In this document: one piece after another, positions 1 to 8,900 of the stretch
Layout: every line of letters starts with the position of its first letter
How positions within the stretch are numbered: the first letter of the stretch is position 1
Virus record (IMG/VR): IMGVR_UViG_3300024974_000004
Coordinates: 1 to 40,543 of that record
Reading direction: 5' to 3' (one strand)
Length of the DNA stretch: 40,543 bases
From: a virus
Made by a program: the position numbers and the translations under genes
The notes under the pieces: model-generated
Database searches by the model: none
What the model was told of the DNA's origin: nothing
What the model saw: the letters and a program-made list of their open reading frames with translations, nothing else

Positions 1-66
1 GCCGCCAACATCAAGTTCTTCGCCGGCGCCTCGACCGCGAAACTGAAAGCCCTCCTGCCGGCCTGA
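1..66 (+). CDS. 3' fragment of the head-region protein that is complete at 40027-40482
   Basis: Reading from base 1 gives the last 21 residues and TGA stop of the 151-aa protein encoded complete at 40027-40482. The gene is only split by where the circular assembly was opened. It is not a separate or broken gene. Confidence 0.9.
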   Translation, partial: AANIKFFAGASTAKLKALLPA

Positions 67-96
67 CCCCTCCCCTCGACGGTCCGACAGAAGACT

Positions 97-127
97 GGCC
101 CCGGCGCATTTGTTGCCGGGGCCTTTT
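97..127 (+). terminator. intrinsic terminator after the head genes
   Basis: GGCCCCGGC (97-105) pairs perfectly with GCCGGGGCC (115-123) across a 9-base loop and is followed by TTTT. It lies 30 bases after the stop of the last head gene and before the tail-gene promoter at 250, so it separates the head and tail transcripts. The same terminator appears at 40513-40543. Confidence 0.85.
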
Positions 128-249
128 CGCATTCAGCGGCCTCTGGCATAGTGGGTGTGCAAAGTCCTTCCCGCGTCCCGAACTGTCGCCGTATGGCGCG
201 CGTGGCCGGTTCCGCCAAGCCTAGGGCCGGGAAGGCGCCATCACCTCAT

Positions 250-293
250 CCGGTGCATTCCGGCGCTGACCGCGTTGGCCGACCTTCGCTGTC
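250..293 (+). promoter_or_regulatory. late promoter L1 (GGTGCATTCCGG class)
   Basis: CCGGTGCATTCCGG occupies 250-263. The conserved GA lies at 281-282 inside CGACCTT, 29 bases after the first G of GGTG, and the ATG follows at 294 (+42). There is no Shine-Dalgarno sequence before the ATG. Spacing between the two boxes is the same as in the five other strong copies; only the gap from second box to ATG is one base longer. It drives the tail genes, just after the terminator at 97-127. Confidence 0.8.
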
Positions 294-392
294 ATGGAAT
301 ACATCGGCTGGCTCCTCATCGAAATCGGCGACGCGCTTGACCTGCCCGTTGTCACCCCGTGGCTCTATCGCGCGGGTGCGGCGCTGTCCTGA
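294..392 (+). CDS. 32-aa leader microprotein ahead of tail tubular protein A
   Basis: The ATG at 294 sits exactly where late promoter L1 predicts the transcript start. The ORF encodes a hydrophobic, acidic 32-residue peptide that begins MEYIGWLLIEIGDALD and ends at TGA 390-392. That stop overlaps the ATG of tail tubular protein A (ATGA), so the two genes are probably translationally coupled. I do not recognise the peptide. It may be a small structural or membrane protein, or simply a leader that loads ribosomes on a leaderless mRNA. The next gene depends on it because it has no promoter of its own. Confidence 0.6.
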   Translation: MEYIGWLLIEIGDALDLPVVTPWLYRAGAALS

Positions 393-1009
393 TGGCCACC
401 AAACTCGGCATCATCGCAAGCGCCGCCAGCCGCACCGGCAACGGCGAGATCACGACGCTCGACGACGGGTCCGAGATCGCGAACCTGACGGTCCAGCACT
501 ACGAGGGCATCGTCGAGGAATACCTGACGCAGCACGGCTGGAAGTTCGCGCGCCGGGTCAACGCCATGCAACTCACCGAACTGACGCCGGAACTGCCGTG
601 GGTCCAGTTGTGGCGCAAGCCTGTCGGGCTGATGTCGCTGCAATATGTGCAGGACGTGAACGGTCAGCGGGTCGATCAGGAAGAGCGGTCGACCACCCAG
701 GGCGCGTGCTGCGCGGTCCTGACCGAATATGACGACGGCCTGTACGCCGTCGGCACCTATCGCGTGGACGAGTCCGAGTGGCCGGCCGATTTCGCCATGT
801 CCGTGCAGCACCGCATGGAGGCGATCTTCTATGGCGGCATCGCTGAGCAGCACGATCTGGCGAAGGAACGCGAGCGGCTGGCCGAACTGAAACTGCAGAA
901 GGCGCGGGTCCGCGATCAGCGCGCCAGCACGGCGTCCGATGCGGGCGAGTGGGATCTGGCCGCGGCCCGCAACCGCCGCGGCGCGTGGGACAATCGGGCG
1001 TACCGCTGA
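392..1009 (+). CDS. tail tubular protein A (T7 gp11-like)
   Basis: This 205-aa protein resembles the head-to-tail adaptor of T7-type podoviruses. That protein forms the ring between the portal and the nozzle of the short tail. The start at ATG 392 overlaps the stop of the 32-aa gene; an upstream in-frame start at 359 would add 11 residues out of keeping with the family. Residues around WPADFAMSVQHRMEAIF and the charged helix after them match the conserved C-terminal half of this family. The stop at 1009 overlaps the start of tail tubular protein B. The family call rests on gene order as well as sequence. Confidence 0.8.
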   Translation: MATKLGIIASAASRTGNGEITTLDDGSEIANLTVQHYEGIVEEYLTQHGWKFARRVNAMQLTELTPELPWVQLWRKPVGLMSLQYVQDVNGQRVDQEERSTTQGACCAVLTEYDDGLYAVGTYRVDESEWPADFAMSVQHRMEAIFYGGIAEQHDLAKERERLAELKLQKARVRDQRASTASDAGEWDLAAARNRRGAWDNRAYR

Positions 1010-3213
1010 TGCCGACGCGCCAAGTCGAGCAGATGTCGTTCGAGACAGGCGAGGTGGGTGTCGAGCACCTGTTCCGCGCCGACCTGGCCGTTCGCGCCAA
1101 GAGCCTGAAGCGTGCGCGCAACGTCCGCATTCTGGTCAGCGGCGCTCTGGACGCCCGGCCCGGCACCGAGCGGGTGGCGACGGTCGATGGCGACGGCATC
1201 GTGTGCATGATGATCGTGCAGGACACGGCCTTCGTGCTGGTGCTGACCGACGGCCAGCTTGAGGTTTTCGACGTGGCCACGCGGGCGCTCGTGCAGACGG
1301 TCACGACGAACTGCGACTGGACGTTGGCCATGCTGACGGACGACGAGACGCCGCTGATCGTCGAACCGTACGACAAGGAGGCGCGGGTGCTGCACCCCGA
1401 CCTGCCGACGGCGCTGATCACGCGCTCGACGGCCGGTGTGTGGAGCGTGGCCGCAGACACGGCGCCGGCGGGCATCGGCGGGTCGGTGCGCCAATCCTAC
1501 TACCGGTTCGCCCCGCGCGGCCTGAGCCTGACACCGAGCGGCGTGACGGGTTCGATCACCCTGACGGCGAGCGCGGCCTATTTCGACGCCTTGCACGATG
1601 ACCTGCGGCTGCGGATTCAAGGCCGTGAGGTTGCGGTCACGACGGTCACCAACTCGACCACGGTGACGGCGACGGTCATCCAACAGCTTTACCCGACTAT
1701 CACCCTGCCGGTCGCCTCTACCAATGGGTTCGAGGTCGGTGAGGTCGTCCAGGGTCGCGACACCCAGACCGAGGGCGAGATCACGGCCATCGGCGGCGGC
1801 AACCTGACCCTGCTGATGTCGAACTTCACGCCGTTCTTCTACGACGCGGCGGCGACTCCGACCGGCGAGCAGATCATCGGCCGCGCCGGCACGGTGACCC
1901 GGGTGACCGGCGCCCAGTCGACGACGACGAACGCGGCCGTGCTGGACTTTGACGAGCAGGCGGAGAGCGCGCTGCGGGGCTATGCGGCCACCGGCGCCGT
2001 GCACCGCAACCGGTTCTGGAAGGCCCGTCTGCCGGAGGTTCCGTTCGGCGTGCTGGCCAGCGCCATCGGCGATATGCAGGATTTCCAGATCGGCGTCGGC
2101 GATGCGGATGCGATCTTCGAGGAACTGGGCGACACCCGGGCGGGCGTCATCCGTCATGTGATCAGCGCCGAGCAACTGCTGATCGGGACGGCGCGCGGCA
2201 TCTACTATGTGCCGGAGAGCGAGACGAACCCCATCCGGCCGACCAGTTTCGGCGTGAACCAGATCGGGCCCGACGGCCTTTCTCCCTGCCGCCCGGTGCT
2301 GATCAGCGAGGGCGTGGTCGCGGTCGAGAACGGCGGCGGGTCGATGATCGGCATTTTCCCGACCGGCGACGTGCGGCGGTCGTGGAAGACGGCGGACATC
2401 AGCCTGCTGTCGTCGCACCTGATCAGCTCGCCGCGGTCGCTGGCCTATGTGAGCGGCGGCGAGACCGACCCGGAGCGGTACGTCTATGCGGCCAACGCCG
2501 ACGGCACGATCCCGGTCGTCTATTACAGCGAGAGCGCGGAGGTGTTCGGCTGGGGCAAATGGGAGACGGCGGGCCTGTGCCGGAGCCTGTGCGCGCACAA
2601 GGGCGAGGCGTGGGGCCTGTTCCGGCGTGAGCACGGCGAGGACACGGTCTATTCGCTCGAGGTGTTCGACCAGTCCCGCTACATGGACGCCTGTGTCGAC
2701 GTTCTGATTGGTGCGCTTCAGGGCGCCGCGACGACGGAGACGATCGACGGGCCCGACGGACCGATGGCGGCGGCGTTCGTCTATCGGTGCGCGACGCTGG
2801 CCGGCGCGACCTGCAGCCTGATGATGGGCGACTCCTACATCGGCGAGGTCACGCTGGACGCGGATGGCGACTTCGGCGTGCCCGATCTGGACGGCGACAT
2901 CCAACTGGGCTTCAATTTCGTGCCGGAGGCTGAGACCTGGCACCCGCTGGAGGCCGCCGACGAACGCGCCCGGCGCCGGAAGCAGCGCATCGTCCGCGCG
3001 ATCGTCCGCTGGTCGGGCCGATACATGGCCATCAACGGCGACCTGCTGCCGGTCTATCGAGGCGGCGAGGACACCGAAGAGGCCCCGCCGCTGCGGGACG
3101 AAGAGATCGGCAAGCCGATGTTCGGCTGGTCGTATGAGCCGACCGCGACCTTCACCCGGCCGTACCCCGGGCCGTGGCGCGTGAACGGCATCGTGCTGGA
3201 AGTGCGGAACTAG
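1009..3213 (+). CDS. tail tubular protein B (T7 gp12-like nozzle)
   Basis: This 734-aa protein begins at ATG 1009, overlapping the previous stop (TGATG). The N-terminal stretch (RADLAVRAKSLKRARNV, then a segment ending RPGTERV) is the hallmark of gp12-type nozzle proteins, and the rest is beta-rich. In T7-like virions this protein forms the tail nozzle below the gp11 ring. Its length fits the family. The gene ends just upstream of late promoter L2. Function is inferred from family and position; the call is firm. Confidence 0.85.
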   Translation: MPTRQVEQMSFETGEVGVEHLFRADLAVRAKSLKRARNVRILVSGALDARPGTERVATVDGDGIVCMMIVQDTAFVLVLTDGQLEVFDVATRALVQTVTTNCDWTLAMLTDDETPLIVEPYDKEARVLHPDLPTALITRSTAGVWSVAADTAPAGIGGSVRQSYYRFAPRGLSLTPSGVTGSITLTASAAYFDALHDDLRLRIQGREVAVTTVTNSTTVTATVIQQLYPTITLPVASTNGFEVGEVVQGRDTQTEGEITAIGGGNLTLLMSNFTPFFYDAAATPTGEQIIGRAGTVTRVTGAQSTTTNAAVLDFDEQAESALRGYAATGAVHRNRFWKARLPEVPFGVLASAIGDMQDFQIGVGDADAIFEELGDTRAGVIRHVISAEQLLIGTARGIYYVPESETNPIRPTSFGVNQIGPDGLSPCRPVLISEGVVAVENGGGSMIGIFPTGDVRRSWKTADISLLSSHLISSPRSLAYVSGGETDPERYVYAANADGTIPVVYYSESAEVFGWGKWETAGLCRSLCAHKGEAWGLFRREHGEDTVYSLEVFDQSRYMDACVDVLIGALQGAATTETIDGPDGPMAAAFVYRCATLAGATCSLMMGDSYIGEVTLDADGDFGVPDLDGDIQLGFNFVPEAETWHPLEAADERARRRKQRIVRAIVRWSGRYMAINGDLLPVYRGGEDTEEAPPLRDEEIGKPMFGWSYEPTATFTRPYPGPWRVNGIVLEVRN

Positions 3214-3218
3214 GCCAT

Positions 3219-3261
3219 CCGGTGCATTCCGCCGTAGCCCGGTCAGCGCGACCGTGGCCGC
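3219..3261 (+). promoter_or_regulatory. late promoter L2 (GGTGCATTCCGG class)
   Basis: CCGGTGCATTCCG starts at 3219, the conserved GA is at 3250-3251 in CGACCGT, and the ATG at 3262 lies 41 bases after the first G of GGTG. No ribosome binding site precedes the ATG. It drives the internal virion protein genes. Confidence 0.85.
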
Positions 3262-3708
3262 ATGCCCCTTCCCCTTCTCATGATGGCCGCTGCCGGATCC
3301 GCCGCCAAGGGCGTGGCGGGCATCCTTGGCGGCTTCGCACAGCGCGGCGCGTACAAGGCCCAAGCCCTCGGGGCCCAGATCGAGCGCGACATGGCGCTGC
3401 TGCGCGGCAAGCAGATCGGCGAACGGTCGCGCGAGGATTTGCAGACCGCGCTCGGCAACATCGACTCCATCCGTTCAGCGCGCGGGGCCGCCCTGGACTC
3501 GCAGACCGGGCAGATGATCCAGCGCCGGACCATGAAGGACGCCTATCGCGACGAGGGCGTGGCCGTGCTGTCCGAACTGACGCGGGCCGGAGCCGCTGAG
3601 CAGGCGCGCAAGGGCTATCGCACCGGGGCGTCGTGGGCCGTGCCGCTCGCCGTGCTGAACAGCGCAGGCGATTTCGCGGCGGCTGCGTCATACGGCAAGG
3701 GCAAGTAG
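3262..3708 (+). CDS. small internal virion protein (T7 gp14-position)
   Basis: This 148-aa protein has a hydrophobic Ala/Gly-rich N-terminus (residues 1-26) followed by a long helical, charged region. That is the usual composition of the smallest ejected core protein of T7-type phages, which enters the outer membrane during DNA ejection. It stands first in the internal-virion cluster, directly behind late promoter L2. The stop TAG abuts the ATG of the next gene at 3709 with no gap. Sequence similarity to gp14 is not visible by eye; the call rests on position, size and composition. Confidence 0.6.
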   Translation: MPLPLLMMAAAGSAAKGVAGILGGFAQRGAYKAQALGAQIERDMALLRGKQIGERSREDLQTALGNIDSIRSARGAALDSQTGQMIQRRTMKDAYRDEGVAVLSELTRAGAAEQARKGYRTGASWAVPLAVLNSAGDFAAAASYGKGK

Positions 3709-5934
3709 ATGGCCGCCTCGGGAACGGGCCTGCCGGTCGGTCGCGGCGATGTCGCGACGACCATCGTCGATACCGGCAGCTACGGCATGGGCGAGCAGGC
3801 CGCCGCCGACGGCTTCAACCGGGCGGCTCAGGGTCTGGGCAAGATCGTCGAGGCCATGCAGCCCGCGCTGGAGCAGGAAGCCAAGGCCGTCGCCGAACAG
3901 GACGTGATGGCCGGCCAGTTCCAGCAACGGACCGCCATCACCGGGTTCGATCAGGCGTACAACAGCGCACTGGAACGGGGCACCCTCGCCCGGCTGGCCA
4001 ACGACGCCGACCGTGACCTTGACGCGCTGCGGGCCGAACACCTGCTGGACCCGGCTGGATATGAGGCCAAGGTCGCGGAATATCGCAGCGCGGCTGTCGG
4101 CGAAGGCGGTCCGGTTCCGGGCCCGCTGGCGATGGAGTGGTCGGTCGACTTCGACCGTCGCGCCGACGCCCACCTCGGCGTCATCCGCAATGCCCGCGCG
4201 GCCGCCGATCGGGACGAGGCGAAGACCGGCCTGCTGACACGCATCGACCGGCTGGCCGACGACACGCTGAATATCCGTCCCGGCGCCAGTCTGGCGGACG
4301 TGATGGCCGACCCGCAGGTCGAGGCCAACATCATGCAGATCACCCTCGGGTTCGAGAACCTGGAGGGCAACCCGGCGTTCGGGATGTCGGCGGAAGAGGT
4401 CGACGCCAAGCGCGACGAACTGATCGGCCGCATCAAGGCCGGCGCTGTGGCTGCGTGGGCGGTCGAGGGGCTGCGCACGGAAGGCACGGACGCCGCGCTG
4501 GCCCGCCTGCAAGGCATCCTGACCGACGAGACCCTCGGCGACCTTCAGGAGCGCCAGTTGATCTTCAACGCCGGTCAGGAGGCGGTGAGCCAAGAGATCA
4601 ATCTCGCCAACCAGCGCCGTCAGCAGGCCGCGTCGGAGCGGAACCAGCGCGAGCAGGATTTGCAGCGCCGTGTTGACGAGGATATTGCCGGCGTCGAACT
4701 GACTGGCGACGGGACCGGCTTGACGGTCGAGGATGTGCGGGCCGCGGGCGGGAATGCCGCCGTCTCGGCCTGGTACAAGCGCCGAGCGGAAGCTCGCCAG
4801 TTCCACGAGGATGTCGGAGCCCTGCCGCTGAACGACCCGGAGGCCGCCGCTGAGCAGATCAGGGCGCGCATGGCCACGCGCGGGTTCGATCAGGGCCTGC
4901 CGGTCGTGCAGGATGAGAACGACCTGAACGCGGTGATCACGGCTATGTCGCAGGTCGAGACGCCGGGTCGGTCCAACCTGATCAGCGAAGACCCTGATGG
5001 CACTGGCCCGGCAGGCGGTGGTGCCTACGGCGACATGCAGGTCATGCCCGCCACGGCCCGTCGACTGGCGGCGCAATTGGGCCTGCCCTACGACCAGAAC
5101 CGCCTGCTGAACGACGTTGCCTATAACCAGCAGATCGGTCGCGCCTACATGAGCGAACTGCTGACCCGCTACAACGGCGACACCTTCCTCGCGATCACCG
5201 CCTATCACGCGGGCGAGGGCAATGTGGACGGCTGGCTGCGGTCGGTCGGCGATCCCCGGTCCGGCGCGATCACTCGTGAGGCGTGGCTGGCAGGCGTGGA
5301 GTCGCGCGGCAACCCGCGCAGCGCCGAATACCCCCGCAAGGTGCTGGCCGCCATGAACGCCGGTCGGGCCGGTGCGACGTGGGACGCCTATCAGGGCCGC
5401 CGCGATGCGCAGCGCCGTGACCCCGCCGGTTCAACCATGACGGACTTCTCTGTGCGGGCCGCACACGAGCGTTGGCGGGCGTCACCGAACAGCGTCCCGG
5501 CCGCCCAGGGCTTTGTCGACGCCAACATGATGGCGCAAGAGCGCGCCGGGGTGACCGAGGGCAACCGCCGGACGCTACCGAACGCCAGCCTCGTCGTGTT
5601 CGCGGCGGACCTTGAGCGGTTCGCCCGGGCAAACGACACTGAGGGCTTCCGGGGCTATCAGGAGCACCTCGTCCGCAATTTCGGCGCGCGCGGTGAGCGC
5701 GTGCTGCGTGACGTGCTGGAGGTCCGGGGCAACACCCGGTTCGCCGCCGACATCGCGGCGCGGCTGACGGCGGCCGGACAGACCGGCGCACCGCCAGCAC
5801 GGGCTGACGTTGAGCGCGCGGCAACCGCTGGACGGGCGAACACGATGGCCCGGTCCGCAGGTGGAACCGCCCGACCGGCTGCTCAGATGACGGACGCTGA
5901 ACTGCGCGCCGCGCTGGGGGCCTCGCCGCTGTGA
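3709..5934 (+). CDS. internal virion protein with lytic transglycosylase domain
   Basis: The protein has 741 residues. A soluble lytic transglycosylase (SLT/goose-lysozyme-like) domain lies at about 405-530. It shows the catalytic glutamate in SQVETPG (about E417), then GAYGDMQVMPATA and AITAYHAGEGNVDGWL. Flanking regions are long helical, Gln/Arg-rich segments. In podoviruses such proteins are ejected and cut peptidoglycan locally so that the DNA channel can pass. T7 carries this domain on its largest core protein; here it is on the middle one, as in many alphaproteobacterial podoviruses. The stop overlaps the next gene start (GTGA at 5931). Confidence 0.85.
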   Translation: MAASGTGLPVGRGDVATTIVDTGSYGMGEQAAADGFNRAAQGLGKIVEAMQPALEQEAKAVAEQDVMAGQFQQRTAITGFDQAYNSALERGTLARLANDADRDLDALRAEHLLDPAGYEAKVAEYRSAAVGEGGPVPGPLAMEWSVDFDRRADAHLGVIRNARAAADRDEAKTGLLTRIDRLADDTLNIRPGASLADVMADPQVEANIMQITLGFENLEGNPAFGMSAEEVDAKRDELIGRIKAGAVAAWAVEGLRTEGTDAALARLQGILTDETLGDLQERQLIFNAGQEAVSQEINLANQRRQQAASERNQREQDLQRRVDEDIAGVELTGDGTGLTVEDVRAAGGNAAVSAWYKRRAEARQFHEDVGALPLNDPEAAAEQIRARMATRGFDQGLPVVQDENDLNAVITAMSQVETPGRSNLISEDPDGTGPAGGGAYGDMQVMPATARRLAAQLGLPYDQNRLLNDVAYNQQIGRAYMSELLTRYNGDTFLAITAYHAGEGNVDGWLRSVGDPRSGAITREAWLAGVESRGNPRSAEYPRKVLAAMNAGRAGATWDAYQGRRDAQRRDPAGSTMTDFSVRAAHERWRASPNSVPAAQGFVDANMMAQERAGVTEGNRRTLPNASLVVFAADLERFARANDTEGFRGYQEHLVRNFGARGERVLRDVLEVRGNTRFAADIAARLTAAGQTGAPPARADVERAATAGRANTMARSAGGTARPAAQMTDAELRAALGASPL

Positions 5935-8900
5935 CGCAGAGCCAGGACGAAATCTGGGCGGAAGCCTATCGCCGGAACATCCTGCCGCCGGAGAAGAAGG
6001 CGCTGTACGAAGAGGCGCAACGGCGCGGGCTGGTGGGCGGCGGGACTGATCGCAGCATGGGCCGGCGCCTGCTGGACAACCTCGATGACGGCTTCCGTCG
6101 CGGGCCGCTTCAAGCACTCCTCCGCGCCGACAATCCGAGCGGCACGGCGCGCGTCGGCCTGTCAGGGCGGTCCGAGGGCGGTATAGCGATGCGCGCGGTG
6201 GCGGCCCTGCTGGGTCGTGAGGATCGCCTGTCGACGGTTGCCGCCGACCGCGAGCGCGAGCGTCGCGCCCGGTATGGCCAGCGCGCCGAAGCGGACCCGA
6301 TCAGAAACCCCGGCGACTTCGCAGCATTCCTCGCGGGCCAGGTCGGCGGCGCCGGGCTTGACCCGACCAGTTGGGTCGGTGGGGGCGGCTCTCTTGTTGG
6401 CCGGCAAGGGGTTCAGCAGATCGCCACGCAGGTCGGGCGGAACGCGCTCACCCAGGGCGGCGCGAACGCTGCGGCCGATGTTGTGGCCCAGACGCTCGAC
6501 ACCTATTCCGGCGCACAGGACGGCTATGACGTTGGCCAGACGGCGGGCAGTTTCGCGTTCGGAGCGATCCTGAGCGGCGGCAGCGATGCGCTTGGCGGCG
6601 CCGCCCGTTCAATCTTCGGCACTCGCCCCGTCAGCCCCGATGTGCGCGCCGCCTTCACCGACCCGGTCGTGCCGCGTGTGGAGCCGGAAGCGCCCACGCT
6701 GGTCGCATCGGTAGAGGCTGCTGCGGCGACCACACGCCCCACGCCCGGCCCTGCCCCGACGGCTACATCATCGGCGGCCCTGTCTGCTGCTGCGGCCCCC
6801 TCCCCAGCGCCGGTCGTCCCCGACTTCGGCATCGTCCAGCGCGTCGCCCCCAAGACGCCGCTGCGAGACGCGCTGAACCGGGTCCGCGAGGGCGAACTGC
6901 CGCAGATGATCGGCGACGCCATGGCGCGGTCCTACACCGCCGTCGTCAGCGACCTTCATCCGTTGGTCCGCGCGACGGAGAGCCTGCGTTCGGACACCGA
7001 GGCGCTGACTGGCCGGCCGATGGACCTGTTGCCGAGCGAAGACCCCCGAATGTTGGCGCGTGGCCGGTTCGACTGGGCCGCCATCGGCCACCAGGACTTG
7101 CTGCACGGCGTCCATGAGTACCGCGGACTCGAACCGACAACGCCCGCCCTTGCCGACGTGATCAGCGCGGTGGCGGTGCGGGCCAAGCGTGCGGGCGAGA
7201 AGGCCGAGGACGCCGTTCAGCGGTTCAACGAATACATGGTCGCCCGGCGCTCGAGCATCGAGTGGGACCGGCGCGCACGGGGCGAGATCGAGGTGGACCC
7301 GGTGTCGCGGTCCAAGGCGGACGCGGATGCGTTCGTGAAGCACATCGAGGCGCAAGACCCGGAATTCCGCGCACTGGCCGATCAGGTCAACGAGTTCGCC
7401 GGCGGCCTGCTGAAAAAGGCGTTCGACGGCGGGCTGATCGACAAGGTGACCTACGACGCCTCGATCGCCGGTCGGGACTTCTATGTGCCGCTGCGCCGCG
7501 TGATGGACGACGGGCCCCAGACCGGCGGGACTGGCGCCGGCAAGAACGCGGGCCCGGCGGTCAAGAAGTTCAAAGGCTCCGACCGCGACATCGTCGATCC
7601 GGTGTCCGTGCTGATCGAGCGCGCGTACAAGACCAACCAGCGCATCCGTCAGAACGAGCTGAACCTGTCGTTCATCCGCCTGGCGGAGCGGTTCGAGGCG
7701 GCACAGGCCCGCGCCGGCACGGCTGAACCGTCGAACCAGTGGCTGCGGAAGATCGTGGTGCCGAAGGTCAAGGTGGCCGGCGCCGTGGACCGGTCGACGA
7801 TCGACATGTTCGATGATGGGCCGGACGATGTCTGGCGCGCGGGGGAGATCAACGACGCGGGCAAGGCCGTCATCTATGCGTGGCGGAACGGCAAGCGCGA
7901 GGCGTGGGAGGTCATTGACACCGAGTGGGGTCGCGACGTGTTCGAGAGCTTGTCGGGCATGTCCAAGGGCATGCAGGATACCTTCCTGAACGCCGTGGCC
8001 GCACCGACCGCCGTGCTGGCCCAGACCATCACCCGCGATCCGGCGTTCCTGATCTCGAACTTCATCCGCGATCAGGTGTCGGCGTGGATCATCACCGATG
8101 TCGGGTTCAAGCCCGGCGAGGGCGTGCTGGGCGTGATCGACGAACTCAAGCAGGGCGACGTGTCGCGGCTGTATGGCCAGTCGGGCGGCATCAGCGGCGG
8201 CGCGGCGACGGCCATGATGGGCGAGGCGCTGCACAAGGCCGACACGATGGCGCTGGCCAAGCGCGGCATCAAGGCCAAGTATTTCTCCAGCCTGGGCGGC
8301 CTTCTGTCGGTTAGCGAGATTTCCGAGACCGGCTCACGGCTGCGTGTGTTCAAGCGCGCGTTCGAGCGGGCGAAGAAGGCCGGGTTCACTGAATACGACG
8401 CGCTGATCCAGGCGTCGTTCACCGCCCGCGACATGATCGACTTCGGCCGTGCCGGGTCGAAGATGCACTACACCCGCCGGCTGGTCACGTTCCTGAACGC
8501 CGCCGTGCAGGGCATGGACAAGACGCTGCGGGTGCTGGGCGCCGACGGTGCGCTGACCCGGGTGCCACTGAAGGACGCGCTCTCGCCGCTGTTCCTGCGC
8601 ACCCCGGGCGCTCCGATGCGCGCTGAGGATGCGGCCGCGCTGAAACTGGCGACGAAGGCGTGGACCAAGGTGGCGGCCATCTCGACCATCGGCGCGACAC
8701 TCACGGCCATGTTCGGCGACGACCCGGAATATCAGCAGGCCAACGAGCGGATGCGCGCGACCCACTGGACGATCCCGTGGGGCGAGAACCTGATCCGCGT
8801 GCCCAAGCCGTTCGAGTTGGCCTTCCTGTCGAACATCGTCGAGCGCGGCATGGAAGCGGCCGGCGGCGACGACAAGGCCATGGAGCGGATGTGGAAGGGC

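Larger units (their letters stand above)
1..127. repeat. left copy of the 127-bp terminal direct repeat
   Basis: Bases 1-127 are identical to 40417-40543. The repeat holds the last codons of a virion gene and the terminator behind it. Its length equals a common maximum assembly k-mer, and it lies between head and tail genes rather than beside the terminase. It therefore most likely marks a circular contig, not a genuine packaged terminal repeat. The unique genome is 40,416 bp. Confidence 0.9.

Noticed and set aside
151-732. Plus-strand 193-codon ORF at the start of the window
   Set aside because: It overlaps the late promoter and tail tubular A in another frame and is Arg/His/Pro-rich shadow sequence.
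916-3363. Very long minus-strand ORF (815 codons) opposite the tail tubular genes; similar ones at 3688-5208, 6768-8234, 10201-11463 and 33563-35401
   Set aside because: They lie opposite well-supported genes, are His/Arg/Pro-rich and lack ribosome sites. GC-rich codon use keeps stop codons out of the antisense frame.
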